From Carnobacterium sp. UBA5792 (GTDB lineage Bacteria > Bacillota > Bacilli > Lactobacillales > Carnobacteriaceae), in NCBI GenBank assembly GCA_002418295.1, contig DIDU01000199.1:254-11711 (forward strand): DNA of 11,458 nt, in the 5' to 3' direction. Positions 1 through 6,918 of the stretch are shown piece by piece. The stretch's first letter is position 1, and every line of letters starts with the position of its first letter. A program made the position numbers and the translations under genes. The notes under the pieces were generated by a model that saw only the letters and a program-made list of their open reading frames with translations, searched no databases and was not told the DNA's origin.

Positions 1-605
1 TCGCGCTGCATCACTTGTTCTACGAAATATTCAGCTGGTTTACTTGAATGGTGGAAGTGTTTAGAATAGGCGATCACTTTTCGAAAGGGATTGAGTAAAA
101 TAACAGGAGTCTTAACCATTTTGCCGAATTCTGCAATAAAACGTGCAGTACTCGCATCGTTCATTAAAAGAGTAGAAAAACGTTTTTGGATATCTAAGGC
201 ATAAGATATCTGTTCTGTCTTTGTATTCCATAAATAACTCAGTAACTGATGCAATAAAGAACCTAATGGAGCGGTACTAGGAACTTGAATAATAGGCAAG
301 CCGACTTTATTTGCATAGTCTAAAACCTTTTGATCGATCTTATCTATAAAACGGCCCGCTTTAATACCTAAACCTGCTGAATTTACCCGCACTAGTGAAT
401 CAATGAAAGGAATCATTTTTTCTTGATCATCTTTGAAAATCATTGCTGTAGTTAAGATAAAGACATTCTTAGGAATATAAAATGCTACGTCTGGTGTTTC
501 TGTGATTTCAATACTGTCTACGACATGGTCCAAATGATGTTCTGCAGTTAAAGACTTTAAACTAGAAAAACGCGGAATAGCTATTAGTTCTTTTAGGGTT
601 GTCAC
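1..605 (-). CDS. pucR: PucR-family transcriptional regulator, N-terminal part (cut by window edge)
   Basis: About 201 codons are visible; the C-terminus lies beyond position 1. The protein begins VTTLKELIAIPRFSSLKSLT and continues through a PucR N-terminal domain: VPSTAPLGSLLHQLLSYLW near residue 100, preceded by AGLGIKAGRFIDKIDQKVLDYA. This is the family's usual N-terminal ligand-sensing half. The GGDEF-like segment and the C-terminal helix-turn-helix expected for the family would be off the window. The start is GTG, because an AGAGGTGA ribosome binding site sits about 5 bases upstream and the only nearby ATG is out of frame and closes after seven codons. In Bacillus, PucR controls purine-catabolism genes and responds to ureide intermediates. 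Its divergent placement next to pucG, pucI and an allantoinase supports the same role here. That role is inferred from family and context. Confidence 0.88.
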   Translation of the reverse strand, partial: MTTLKELIAIPRFSSLKSLTAEHHLDHVVDSIEITETPDVAFYIPKNVFILTTAMIFKDDQEKMIPFIDSLVRVNSAGLGIKAGRFIDKIDQKVLDYANKVGLPIIQVPSTAPLGSLLHQLLSYLWNTKTEQISYALDIQKRFSTLLMNDASTARFIAEFGKMVKTPVILLNPFRKVIAYSKHFHHSSKPAEYFVEQVMQR

Positions 606-609
606 TAAA

Positions 610-617
610 TCACCTCT
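610..617 (-). promoter_or_regulatory. Ribosome binding site fixing the GTG start of pucR
   Basis: On the minus strand AGAGGTGA precedes GTG with a spacing of about 5 bases. No in-frame ATG has a comparable site, so it decides the GTG start. A possible minus-strand -10 (TATAAG at 644-649) lies upstream without a convincing -35. Confidence 0.7.
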
Positions 618-690
618 TCTTCCTTCATTTTAATTGAAAGTACCTTATACAGCAATTCCTTTGTGCAAAAATGATAATAGAATTAAAAAG

Positions 691-707
691 TTAGCAGTAA
701 TAGCTAA
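691..707. repeat. Inverted repeat in the pucR-pucG divergent region (possible operator)
   Basis: TTAGC and GCTAA are separated by 7 bases. The repeat sits between the divergent pucR and pucG starts, about 20 bases upstream of the candidate pucG -10 box, where a regulator would act on either promoter. Five-base arms are short, so this is only a candidate. I saw no good match to the PucR box described in Bacillus (TTGGTTAA core). Confidence 0.3.
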
Positions 708-725
708 TGCGTTTTATGTGGAGTT

Positions 726-734
726 TGGTATGAT
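726..734 (+). promoter_or_regulatory. Candidate extended -10 promoter of pucG
   Basis: TGG directly precedes TATGAT, an extended -10 arrangement, about 40 bases upstream of the pucG ATG. No good -35 is found 16 to 18 bases upstream, as expected for an extended -10 or activator-dependent promoter. The pucG ribosome binding site AGAGGAGG lies at 758-765, 7 bases before the ATG. Confidence 0.45.
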
Positions 735-772
735 AGAATAGAGAAAAAGTAAAAAATAGAGGAGGCCCTTGT

Positions 773-1987
773 ATGTATAATGAATTAAATACACCTATTC
801 GTACCATCATGACACCAGGCCCTGTGGAAGTGCATCCACGAGTACGTCAAGCCATGAGTACACCTATTATCGGACAATTTGATCCTGCTTTTTTTAAAAT
901 TATGAATGAAGTCAAACAAATGATCAAAGTTCCATTCGGCACTAAAAACGAACAAGCTTTTGCTATTGACGGCACTTCCAGAGCAGGCTTAGAAGCAGCC
1001 TTGATCGGATTGATCGAGCCAGGAGATAAAGTGTTGATTCCTGCTTATGGCCGTTTTGCTTATCTTTTAGGTGAAATTTGTGAACGTGCCAAAGCGACAA
1101 CGATTTATTTAGAAAAAGAATGGGACAGTGTTTTTGACCAAAAGGAAATAATCGAAGCTATTGCGGAGCACCAACCTAAAATAGTTGCGATGGTTCATGG
1201 CGAAACAGCGAATGGACAAATGCAACCTTTAGATAAAATTGGAGCGTACTGTCAAGAACACGAAACTTTCTTAGTAGTAGATACAGTCGCTACTTATGGC
1301 GGAGTACCCGTCAAAGTAGATGAGTGGGGTATTGACATTGCTGTAGCCGGAACACAAAAATGTGTGGGTGTCCCTGCTGGATTAGCTTTGATCACCTATA
1401 ATGACCGTGTTGAAAAAGTATTAACTTCTCGTTATCAAAAAGAATTAGGGTTGAGCAAAGACTTTAGAAACGAAAGATACATCAGCAGCAACTACTTAGA
1501 TTTAAGCCAGCTGCAACGTTATTGGGATGAGAATCGAATCAATCACCATACTGAAGCAACCAGCATGATTTATGCTTTGCATGAAGGGCTGCGTTTACTG
1601 CTTCAGGAAGGGATCGAAGCAGGATATGAAAGACACCAATTGAATGACCGAGCTATTCAAGCGGGAATTCACGCGATGGGTCTAGGAATCTATGGCGATG
1701 CAGAAACAAAAATGGCTACCGTTACTCCGATTTTGATTCCTGAAGGAGTTGATGGAGAAGCTGTGAAGACAATGATGCTTGAGCAATTTGGCGTTGAAAT
1801 TGCATCTTCATTCGGACCGCTGAATGGAAAAGTTTGGCGATTCGGAAATATGGGATTTAGTAGCCGCAGAGAAAATGTTTTACAAGTATTGGGCGCCTTT
1901 GAAGCGACTCTCCTCTATTATGGAGCGGATATCCATTGTGGCAAAGCCGTCCAAGCTGCACTTGACGTTTACCTCACCGCAAAATAA
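773..1987 (+). CDS. pucG: (S)-ureidoglycine-glyoxylate aminotransferase, PucG type
   Basis: A 404-residue class V, PLP-dependent aminotransferase of the alanine-glyoxylate aminotransferase fold. Visible motifs are MTPGPVEVHPRV at the N-terminus, the cofactor-binding aspartate in VVDTVATYGG (D170), the Schiff-base lysine in AGTQKCVGVPAG (K196), and a substrate-carboxylate arginine in VWRFGNMG (about R356). The segment IIGQFDPAF (Q35) and the asparagine in RINHHTEA (N257) resemble positions that, as I recall, distinguish PucG from ordinary alanine-glyoxylate enzymes. PucG transfers the amino group of ureidoglycine to glyoxylate, giving oxalurate and glycine, which branches allantoin nitrogen into amino acids. 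The neighbouring PucR, allantoin permease and allantoinase support this role over a generic serine or alanine aminotransferase. It is followed by its own terminator, so it is a separate transcription unit from pucI. Confidence 0.88.
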   Translation: MYNELNTPIRTIMTPGPVEVHPRVRQAMSTPIIGQFDPAFFKIMNEVKQMIKVPFGTKNEQAFAIDGTSRAGLEAALIGLIEPGDKVLIPAYGRFAYLLGEICERAKATTIYLEKEWDSVFDQKEIIEAIAEHQPKIVAMVHGETANGQMQPLDKIGAYCQEHETFLVVDTVATYGGVPVKVDEWGIDIAVAGTQKCVGVPAGLALITYNDRVEKVLTSRYQKELGLSKDFRNERYISSNYLDLSQLQRYWDENRINHHTEATSMIYALHEGLRLLLQEGIEAGYERHQLNDRAIQAGIHAMGLGIYGDAETKMATVTPILIPEGVDGEAVKTMMLEQFGVEIASSFGPLNGKVWRFGNMGFSSRRENVLQVLGAFEATLLYYGADIHCGKAVQAALDVYLTAK

Positions 1988-1994
1988 AACAGTG

Positions 1995-2035
1995 AAAGAC
2001 CATTAAGTATATCATTATAGTTAATGGTCTTTTTT
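1995..2035 (+). terminator. Rho-independent terminator after pucG
   Basis: A perfect 12-bp stem (AAAGACCATTAA pairing with TTAATGGTCTTT) with a 14-base loop runs into a short T tract. It begins 8 bases after the pucG stop and separates pucG from pucI. Confidence 0.85.
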
Positions 2036-2041
2036 AAATTC

Positions 2042-2057
2042 AGCGATAATTAACGCT
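2042..2057. repeat. 16-bp near-palindrome downstream of the pucG terminator
   Basis: AGCGATAATTAACGCT is self-complementary except at one base pair (positions 5 and 12). It lies about 125 bases upstream of the candidate pucI promoter. It could be a distal operator for the allantoin regulator. It is short, and nothing ties it to a specific protein. Confidence 0.3.
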
Positions 2058-2169
2058 AACCTCCTTATCGTTCTTCTTAAATTACCCAACCTTTATAAAC
2101 AAAGAAAGAATCAATCCTGAATATGGCTAGAATGACTAAAACAAAAGAATACTTTGTTCATATTTCACA

Positions 2170-2184
2170 ATGAAACCGTTTTAA
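2170..2184 (+). promoter_or_regulatory. cre-like site (CcpA operator) upstream of pucI
   Basis: ATGAAACCGTTTTAA matches the Bacillus cre consensus WTGNAANCGNWNNCW at every fixed position except one (A instead of the final C). It overlaps the candidate -35 box of pucI, a position from which CcpA would repress. Carbon catabolite repression of an allantoin transport operon is biologically sensible, but this is inferred from sequence alone. Confidence 0.55.
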
Positions 2185-2209
2185 ACAACAGGTAAAATGA
2201 ATATATAAA
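2181..2209 (+). promoter_or_regulatory. Candidate promoter of the pucI-allB operon
   Basis: TTAAAC (2181-2186) and TATAAA (2204-2209) are separated by 17 bases. The -35 is weak (3 of 6) and the -10 good (5 of 6). The predicted transcript begins near 2216, just ahead of the AGGAGG site at 2231-2236. A weak -35 fits regulated expression. Confidence 0.45.
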
Positions 2210-2243
2210 TAAGTGATAGCGATTCCAATCAGGAGGTTTTAAA

Positions 2244-3728
2244 ATGGAAATGAGTAAAGAGAACTATCAAGAAAAAGAAGGCGATAGGCTGATAGATGAA
2301 AAACAATTGAAAAAATTTAAGCAGCGTGGATACAATGAAGATGTTCTTCCTAAAACAGCTGAAAAACGAAATATGAGTGCTAAAAATTATTTTACACTTT
2401 GGATGGGATCGGTTCATAATATCCCCAACTATACAGCAGTTGGTGGTTTTCTTTTTCTAGGGTTATCCCCCATAAACGTTATGTTGGCTATTATTATTAG
2501 TGCATTAGCCGTTGCAGCCTTCATGGTATATAACGGAAAAGCGGGATCTCGTTATGGGATACCATTTGCAATGCAATTACGTTCTACATACGGGGACATA
2601 GGGGCAAAGCTCCCTGGTTTCCTTCGTGGAGGAGTAGCTGCAATAGCTTGGTTTGGACTTCAAAACTATACCGGGTCATTAGCTTTGCTGATCTTAATTG
2701 GCAGTTTCTGGCCGGAATTTTTAACACTAGGTGGAGATTTCTCTTTTTTTGGTATCAATCTGCCAGGTTTAATCGCCTTCACCATTTTCTGGGCTATCAA
2801 TGTCCTAATCGGTTTTGGCGGCGGCGGAACGCTTAACAAATTTACTGCAATTTTGAATCCGCTTATTTATATTGTTTTTGGCGGAATGGCTATTTGGGCA
2901 ATCAATGTGGCTGGAGGTATAGGAAATATCCTTTCTTATGTTCCAACTGGCGAAGTTGTTCAGCATAATCCTCCAATCTTAGTGTACTTGATGATTATTA
3001 ATTCAGTTTTAGCTGTGTGGGCAGCTCCAGGCTCCAGTGTTTCTGACTTTACGCAAAGTGCCACTTCAACAAAAGCTCAAACCATTGGACAAACAGCTAG
3101 TTTACTTGTTGCTTATGTGATTTTTGCTTTCTCTAGTGTGGCTATTTTAATCGGAGGTTCTATCCATTATAATGTGCAAGAGTGGAATGTATTAAACATT
3201 GTCGATAAATGGGACAGCTTGCCTGCTGCTACTTTAGCAGTTGTGGTGTTGTTAATGACTACAATCTCGACGAATGCCACAGGGAATATTATCCCTGCTG
3301 CTTATCAGCTTTCTGCTTTATTCCCTAAAAAGGTCAATTACAAAAAAGGGGTACTCATTGCTGGAGTAATCAGTTATTTGATTATGCCATGGAAACTAAT
3401 GGAAAACTCAGATAGCATCTTTGCTTTTCTAAACATTATTGGAGCAGTTCTTGGGCCAGTTGCAGGTGTCATGCTTGCTGATTATTACGTTGTGAAGAAG
3501 CAAAAAATTGACTTAGATGCTTTGTATATGGATAAGACAGCAGATAAGGCTACTAATTCTTATCGAGGCGTGAATAAAGAAGCTTATATAGCAACCATCG
3601 TGGCGCTGCTTGTTTCTTTAAGCGGTCAGCTCATTCCGTCTCTGCAATTGATTTCCAGTCTATCTTGGCTGATTGGTGCAGGATTAGCTTTTGTGATTTA
3701 TACGATCCTAAAAAGAGTAGAGAAATAA
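2244..3728 (+). CDS. pucI: NCS1-family allantoin permease (PucI-like)
   Basis: A 494-residue polytopic membrane protein of the nucleobase:cation symporter-1 family, close to the usual length of about 490. The cytoplasmic N-terminus carries a charged stretch with KRNMSAKNYFTLWMGSVHN, a family hallmark at the start of the first helix. NGKAGSRYGIPFAMQLRSTYG near residue 100 and AAIAWFGLQNYTGS near residue 135 match the conserved substrate-site regions of helices 2 and 3. About twelve hydrophobic segments follow. Family members carry hydantoins, allantoin, uracil or cytosine with a cation. The allantoinase 57 bases downstream and the PucG/PucR neighbours make allantoin the likely substrate. AGGAGG lies 7 bases before the ATG. 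It appears to be co-transcribed with allB, since no terminator lies between them, and it is probably under CcpA control through the cre-like site upstream. Confidence 0.9.
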   Translation: MEMSKENYQEKEGDRLIDEKQLKKFKQRGYNEDVLPKTAEKRNMSAKNYFTLWMGSVHNIPNYTAVGGFLFLGLSPINVMLAIIISALAVAAFMVYNGKAGSRYGIPFAMQLRSTYGDIGAKLPGFLRGGVAAIAWFGLQNYTGSLALLILIGSFWPEFLTLGGDFSFFGINLPGLIAFTIFWAINVLIGFGGGGTLNKFTAILNPLIYIVFGGMAIWAINVAGGIGNILSYVPTGEVVQHNPPILVYLMIINSVLAVWAAPGSSVSDFTQSATSTKAQTIGQTASLLVAYVIFAFSSVAILIGGSIHYNVQEWNVLNIVDKWDSLPAATLAVVVLLMTTISTNATGNIIPAAYQLSALFPKKVNYKKGVLIAGVISYLIMPWKLMENSDSIFAFLNIIGAVLGPVAGVMLADYYVVKKQKIDLDALYMDKTADKATNSYRGVNKEAYIATIVALLVSLSGQLIPSLQLISSLSWLIGAGLAFVIYTILKRVEK

Positions 3729-3785
3729 TTTAAAAATAGTTTTATTTGATAAATAATAAAAAATAGCAGTAGGAGGAATTGGAAC

Positions 3786-5156
3786 ATGAAATATGATTTA
3801 ATCATCAAAAACGGGTTAGTGATTTTAGATAACGGTGAAGTAGAAACAGATGTAGCTGTAAAAGAAGGAAAAATCGTTGCTATTGGAACAGATTTAGGTG
3901 AAGCAGCTGAAGTGGTAGATGCTAAAGGATTAATCGTCAGTCCCGGTATGCTGGATGCTCATGTTCACATTACTGATCCAGGCGGAAGCTATCGTGATGA
4001 TTGGGAAGGTTACCTGACAGGTACAAAAGCAAGCGCTAAAGGAGGCGTAACCTCTTTTATGGAAATGCCTTTAAATCAAGTACCGGCAACTGTAGACGCA
4101 AAATCATTGCAAGTCAAATTAGATGCAGGCGAAAATAGATTAACAGCTGATGTTGCTTCATTTGGCGGTTTGGTACCCTTTAATTTAGAAAAAGGAATCC
4201 AAGAATTACATGAGGGCGGCGTAGCAGCTTACAAAGCGTTTATGGCAACCTGCGGAGATCGTTCAATTGAAGGAGACTTCATGAATTCAGACGATTACAC
4301 TTTATATGAAGGAATGAAAAAAATCGCTAAAACAGGAAAAGTTTTAGCCCTGCATGCTGAGAATGCAACGATCACAGACAAATTAGGTGAAATTGCTTAT
4401 CAAAATGGAGAAACCACTCTGAAAGCCTATGTTGCTACTCGTCCTGTATTTACAGAAGTCGAACCGATCAGACGAGCTATTCTTTTCGCTAAAGAAACGG
4501 GATGCCGTATTCATATCTGTCATATTGCCTGTCCAGAAGGCGTAGAAGAAGTAACTAAGGCACGTAATGAAGGGGTAGACGTAACCTGTGAAACCTGTAC
4601 ACATTACTTGTACTTCGACACTTCTGAACTGGATGCAATTGGACCAGTCGTAAAATGTTCTCCTCCTATTCGTGATAAAGAAAACCAAAATGGCATGTGG
4701 GAAAAATTATTGGCTGGTGAAATTGATTTTGTAACATCGGACCATTCTCCATGTACACCAGATTTAAAAGATACAGACAATGCTTTTGAAGCTTGGGGCG
4801 GTATTGCCGGTCTTCAAAATAACGTGGATATTCTATTTGATGAAGCTGTTCAAAAACGCGGTATGTCATTAAAACAATTTGCAGATATTATTGCTGCAAA
4901 TCCAGCAGATCGATACAAATTAAATACAAAAGGACGTATTTCTATCGGAAAAGATGCGGACTTTGTCTTGATCAAACCCAATGCACCGTATACGTTGAAA
5001 GCTGAAGATCTAGAATACAAAAATAAAATCAGTCCCTATATTGGTCGCGAAATCGGCGCGCAAATAGCACGGACGATTTTACGTGGAAAAACCGTTTATA
5101 GTCAAGAAGAAGGCGTTGTAGACACAAGACCAGGCCAATTTATCTTTGTTAAGTAA
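3786..5156 (+). CDS. allB: Allantoinase (AllB/PucH)
   Basis: A 456-residue cyclic amidohydrolase that opens allantoin to allantoate. Metal-site residues are all visible in order: DAHVHITDPG (H59 and H61), AAYKAFMATCG (K150, the lysine normally carbamylated to bridge the two metals), LALHAENA (H190), ICHIACPEG (H246) and VTSDHSPC (D319). The C-terminal GKDADFVLIKPN and TILRGKTVY segments complete the small beta domain of the amidohydrolase fold. The length and the DHSPCTPDLKD segment favour allantoinase over dihydroorotase or dihydropyrimidinase, and the permease and PucG context agrees. AGGAGG at 3771-3776 lies 9 bases before the ATG. The gene follows pucI by 57 AT-rich bases without a terminator, so it is probably the second gene of that operon, and it is closed by a terminator about 30 bases after its stop. 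Confidence 0.92.
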   Translation: MKYDLIIKNGLVILDNGEVETDVAVKEGKIVAIGTDLGEAAEVVDAKGLIVSPGMLDAHVHITDPGGSYRDDWEGYLTGTKASAKGGVTSFMEMPLNQVPATVDAKSLQVKLDAGENRLTADVASFGGLVPFNLEKGIQELHEGGVAAYKAFMATCGDRSIEGDFMNSDDYTLYEGMKKIAKTGKVLALHAENATITDKLGEIAYQNGETTLKAYVATRPVFTEVEPIRRAILFAKETGCRIHICHIACPEGVEEVTKARNEGVDVTCETCTHYLYFDTSELDAIGPVVKCSPPIRDKENQNGMWEKLLAGEIDFVTSDHSPCTPDLKDTDNAFEAWGGIAGLQNNVDILFDEAVQKRGMSLKQFADIIAANPADRYKLNTKGRISIGKDADFVLIKPNAPYTLKAEDLEYKNKISPYIGREIGAQIARTILRGKTVYSQEEGVVDTRPGQFIFVK

Positions 5157-5185
5157 GACCTGACTAAAATAAGCAACCCAGCAAA

Positions 5186-5221
5186 AGAACCAGAAGTAAA
5201 ACTTCGGTTCTCTTTTTTTTT
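5186..5221 (+). terminator. Rho-independent terminator after allB
   Basis: AGAACC and GAAG pair with CTTC and GGTTCT around a TAAAA loop, with one bulged A, followed by about nine T residues. It closes the pucI-allB operon. Confidence 0.88.
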
Positions 5222-5526
5222 CTTAAAAAACTACTGTCCAAAAATTAAAGAGGTAAGGGAATAAAAGACAGTTTAGCATGCTTATTATTAGGCACTGTGA
5301 AAAAAAGAAAGTATACTTAACTTACAAAAAACAAAAAGAAGAATTCGCTTAGTAAAGGCAAAGGTTCATAGAGGCTTTACTAATTCAACTTCAAAACTGC
5401 AGCTTGTTTAACTTTCAGAAGATACTAAAGCCAATTACTATTACGTAAAACCCAAACCAAGACACGTTCAACAGCAAAAAAAAGGGAAATGAATAAAGCA
5501 AGGTAATTAAGAGAGGAGAAAAACAA
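5222..5526. other. 305-bp gene-free spacer upstream of the LapA-domain gene
   Basis: No open frame here has a ribosome binding site. The longest ATG frame starting at 5278 gives 24 codons without a usable site. The stretch is A-rich on the plus strand. It contains one clear inverted repeat (5349-5383) and a possible -10 box TATACT at 5312-5317 with only a poor -35 (TAGGCA at 5289-5294). The promoter of the next gene is therefore not confidently located. Confidence 0.6.
5349..5383. repeat. Inverted repeat with 9-bp arms
   Basis: TTAGTAAAG and CTTTACTAA are perfect complements separated by 17 bases. No T tract follows, so it is not a terminator on the plus strand. It could be an operator or a leader hairpin for the gene starting at 5527, or a relic of an older insertion. 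Confidence 0.5.
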
Positions 5527-6051
5527 ATGGGTGCGATTATAGGAGTAATATTGCTTGTATTGGCCATAGGAGTTATTGCTTTAAATATGAATCCAGTAGT
5601 TCCAATCAGTTTGTGGTTTACATCAGTCAATTTGCCAGTTTGGATAGTCATTGCAGGAGCTTTAGTTTTAGGGCTGTTGATCGCTTGGCTATTAGCTCTC
5701 TCCAAAGGAACGAAGAATAGAGAAAAAAAGAAGGATCAAGAAGATAAATTGAGGGTTGCAGATTTGTCAAAAAAAGAAGCCGTCGAGCAGGCGAAACAAG
5801 ATTCTGAAGCACAATTGATACAGAAAAATGCTGAAATTGAAGGGTTGAAAAAGCAAGTCAGCAGCCTCGAAGAAGAACTAAATAAACACTTAGCAACTGC
5901 AGACACAAAAAGCGTACAAGACACTTCGACGACAAAAATTGGAAAAACGGATATTGCTAAGCAAGATTTAAAAAGTGAAAAAGTAACAGATAGTATCACA
6001 ATAGAACCAGATGATACTAAACAAACTAGAGTGAGTAAGAATAAAAGATAA
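5527..6051 (+). CDS. LapA-domain (DUF1049) membrane protein with coiled-coil tail
   Basis: 174 residues. Two hydrophobic helices (about residues 2-19 and 37-58) flank a short loop containing NMNPVVPISLWF, the conserved Asn-containing loop of LapA/DUF1049 proteins. A strongly basic stretch (NREKKK, residues 64-69) follows and should stay cytoplasmic. Residues about 70-122 are heptad-like and rich in Lys, Glu and Leu, ending SSLEEELNKHL, consistent with a coiled coil. The last 50 residues are polar, Thr/Lys/Asp-rich and probably disordered. In Gram-negatives LapA works with lipopolysaccharide assembly. In Gram-positives the role of the domain is not established, so no function is claimed. AGAGGAGA lies 7 bases before the ATG. 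It stands alone between two terminators. Confidence 0.8.
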   Translation: MGAIIGVILLVLAIGVIALNMNPVVPISLWFTSVNLPVWIVIAGALVLGLLIAWLLALSKGTKNREKKKDQEDKLRVADLSKKEAVEQAKQDSEAQLIQKNAEIEGLKKQVSSLEEELNKHLATADTKSVQDTSTTKIGKTDIAKQDLKSEKVTDSITIEPDDTKQTRVSKNKR

Positions 6052-6073
6052 CTTAGGATCATTAAGAGCTACT

Positions 6074-6104
6074 AAGACCAGCGGAGATCATTAGCGCTGG
6101 TCTT
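6074..6104 (+). terminator. Stem-loop terminator after the LapA-domain gene
   Basis: AAGACCAGCG pairs perfectly with CGCTGGTCTT around an 11-base loop, 22 bases after the stop codon. The T tract is only three bases, so termination may be partial. Confidence 0.65.
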
Positions 6105-6153
6105 TAACTGTTTATCCCTATTTCTAGATAGCAAAAAGCGTCCTGTCAGTTGT

Positions 6154-6182
6154 TTGACTTATTTGAACTTGATTTGTATACT
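6154..6182 (+). promoter_or_regulatory. Strong sigma-A-type promoter of the VOC gene
   Basis: TTGACT (5 of 6 consensus) and TATACT (5 of 6) are separated by exactly 17 bases. The transcript should begin near 6189, giving a leader of nearly 100 bases before the ATG at 6287. Confidence 0.75.
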
Positions 6183-6213
6183 TCACTTATTAAAGAGACT
6201 TTAAGAAGAGCTG

Positions 6214-6259
6214 AGCGTCTAGAAAAAATGCACGCTAAGTAAGCTGTAGCAATGCAGCT
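6214..6259 (+). other. Two small hairpins in the leader of the VOC gene
   Basis: AGCGT (6214-6218) can pair with ACGCT (6232-6236). AGCTGTA (6242-6248) can pair with TGCAGCT (6253-6259) around a GCAA tetraloop, with one G-U pair. Neither has a following T tract. I do not recognise a known riboswitch. They may only shape or protect the 5' end of the mRNA. Confidence 0.35.
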
Positions 6260-6286
6260 AAAAATAAAAAAGGATGGGAAATAATT

Positions 6287-6667
6287 ATGAAAATAGAACA
6301 CCTTGCTTTATGGGTAGAGGATTTAGAAGCAACAAAAACATTTTATGAAACTTATTTTGAAGCAGAAGCAAATGAATTGTATCATAACCCTACAAAAAAA
6401 TTTAAATCTTATTTCCTTACATTTACAGATGGAGCTCGTTTAGAGATCATGCAGCGCGCAGATGTGACTAAACGTTCTTCGACGGAAATGTTAGGTTGGG
6501 CACATATCGCAATTTCTGTCGGAAGCAAAGAAAAAGTGGATGAGTTGACCGATAAATTGATCAGCGATGGCTACACGTGTACCAGCCAACCACGCCTTAC
6601 TGGTGACGGTTATTATGAAAGCGTAATAGAAGATCCAGAAAGAAATCTTATTGAAATAACGGTTTAA
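6287..6667 (+). CDS. VOC-family (glyoxalase/bleomycin-resistance fold) protein
   Basis: 126 residues, the size of a single-chain VOC protein with two beta-alpha-beta-beta-beta units. The first unit opens [20 protein letters not shown] and the second begins [18 protein letters not shown]. Likely metal ligands are in the usual places: H5, E53 (ARLEIM), H73 (WAHIAI) and E123 (NLIEITV). The close is [14 protein letters not shown], typical of glyoxalase-I-like proteins. A metal-dependent lyase, isomerase or dioxygenase activity is possible, but the substrate cannot be named. AGGATGGG lies 8 bases before the ATG. It is monocistronic behind the promoter at 6154. Confidence 0.85.
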   Translation: MKIEHLALWVEDLEATKTFYETYFEAEANELYHNPTKKFKSYFLTFTDGARLEIMQRADVTKRSSTEMLGWAHIAISVGSKEKVDELTDKLISDGYTCTSQPRLTGDGYYESVIEDPERNLIEITV

Positions 6668-6693
6668 TTATTTTGGAATAAGTCTACATTCTA

Positions 6694-6903
6694 TTGGAAT
6701 TATTAAAAAAAGAGGCAGTTAATAGATCGAAAAACAGAAGGGCGCTATCAACTAGGATGTTTTATAGAAGCGGAAAGATACGAATCGTATTATACCGCTT
6801 CTTTGTATTATCTAGAGATAGATCGCGCTGTTTTACAAAAGAACCTGCAATTTTAACAGATAGAAAAAAAGCAATACATTTGTTAGAGCCAATTACTCAA
6901 TAA
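6694..6903 (+). pseudogene. Probable decayed small gene with two A-run frame changes
   Basis: A 69-codon frame opening with TTG runs through here, but it has no ribosome binding site and its middle looks like a shadow, rich in Arg, Ser and Phe. The neighbouring frame (6707-6856) reads much more like protein, for example EGRYQLGCFIEAERYESYY followed by TASLYYLEIDRAVLQK. One added A in the run at 6837-6840 would continue this into EPAILTDRKKAIHLLEPITQ and the stop at 6901-6903. One A fewer in the seven-A run at 6705-6711 would join it to LELLKK upstream. I read this as a relic of a small protein damaged at two homopolymers. It could also be a sequencing-error artefact or chance. No family is recognised and no intact start is visible. 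Confidence 0.35.
6766..6802 (+). repeat. Long imperfect hairpin inside the decayed gene
   Basis: AGAAGCGG pairs perfectly with CCGCTTCT. Inside, ATACG pairs with CGTAT around an AAT loop, with a 4x4 internal loop between the two stems. The plus strand continues with only three T residues. It might act as a weak terminator for the VOC transcript. Confidence 0.4.
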
Positions 6904-6918
6904 ATGGAATTTTGTAAC

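Noticed and set aside
2229..2417. Minus-strand 62-codon frame inside the start of pucI
   Set aside because: Antisense shadow of a membrane protein gene, with no ribosome binding site.
4383..4869. Two minus-strand frames inside allB
   Set aside because: Antisense to a gene with all catalytic residues intact; composition is shadow-like (Phe, Cys, Ser rich).
5278..5352. 24-codon ATG frame in the 5222-5526 spacer
   Set aside because: The nearest purine-rich stretch is about 18 bases upstream, too far for a ribosome binding site, and the product is Lys-rich as expected from A-rich DNA.
5736..6062. 108-codon minus-strand frame opposite the LapA-domain gene
   Set aside because: Complement of the Lys/Glu-rich coiled coil, giving a Ser/Phe/Leu shadow; no start signal.
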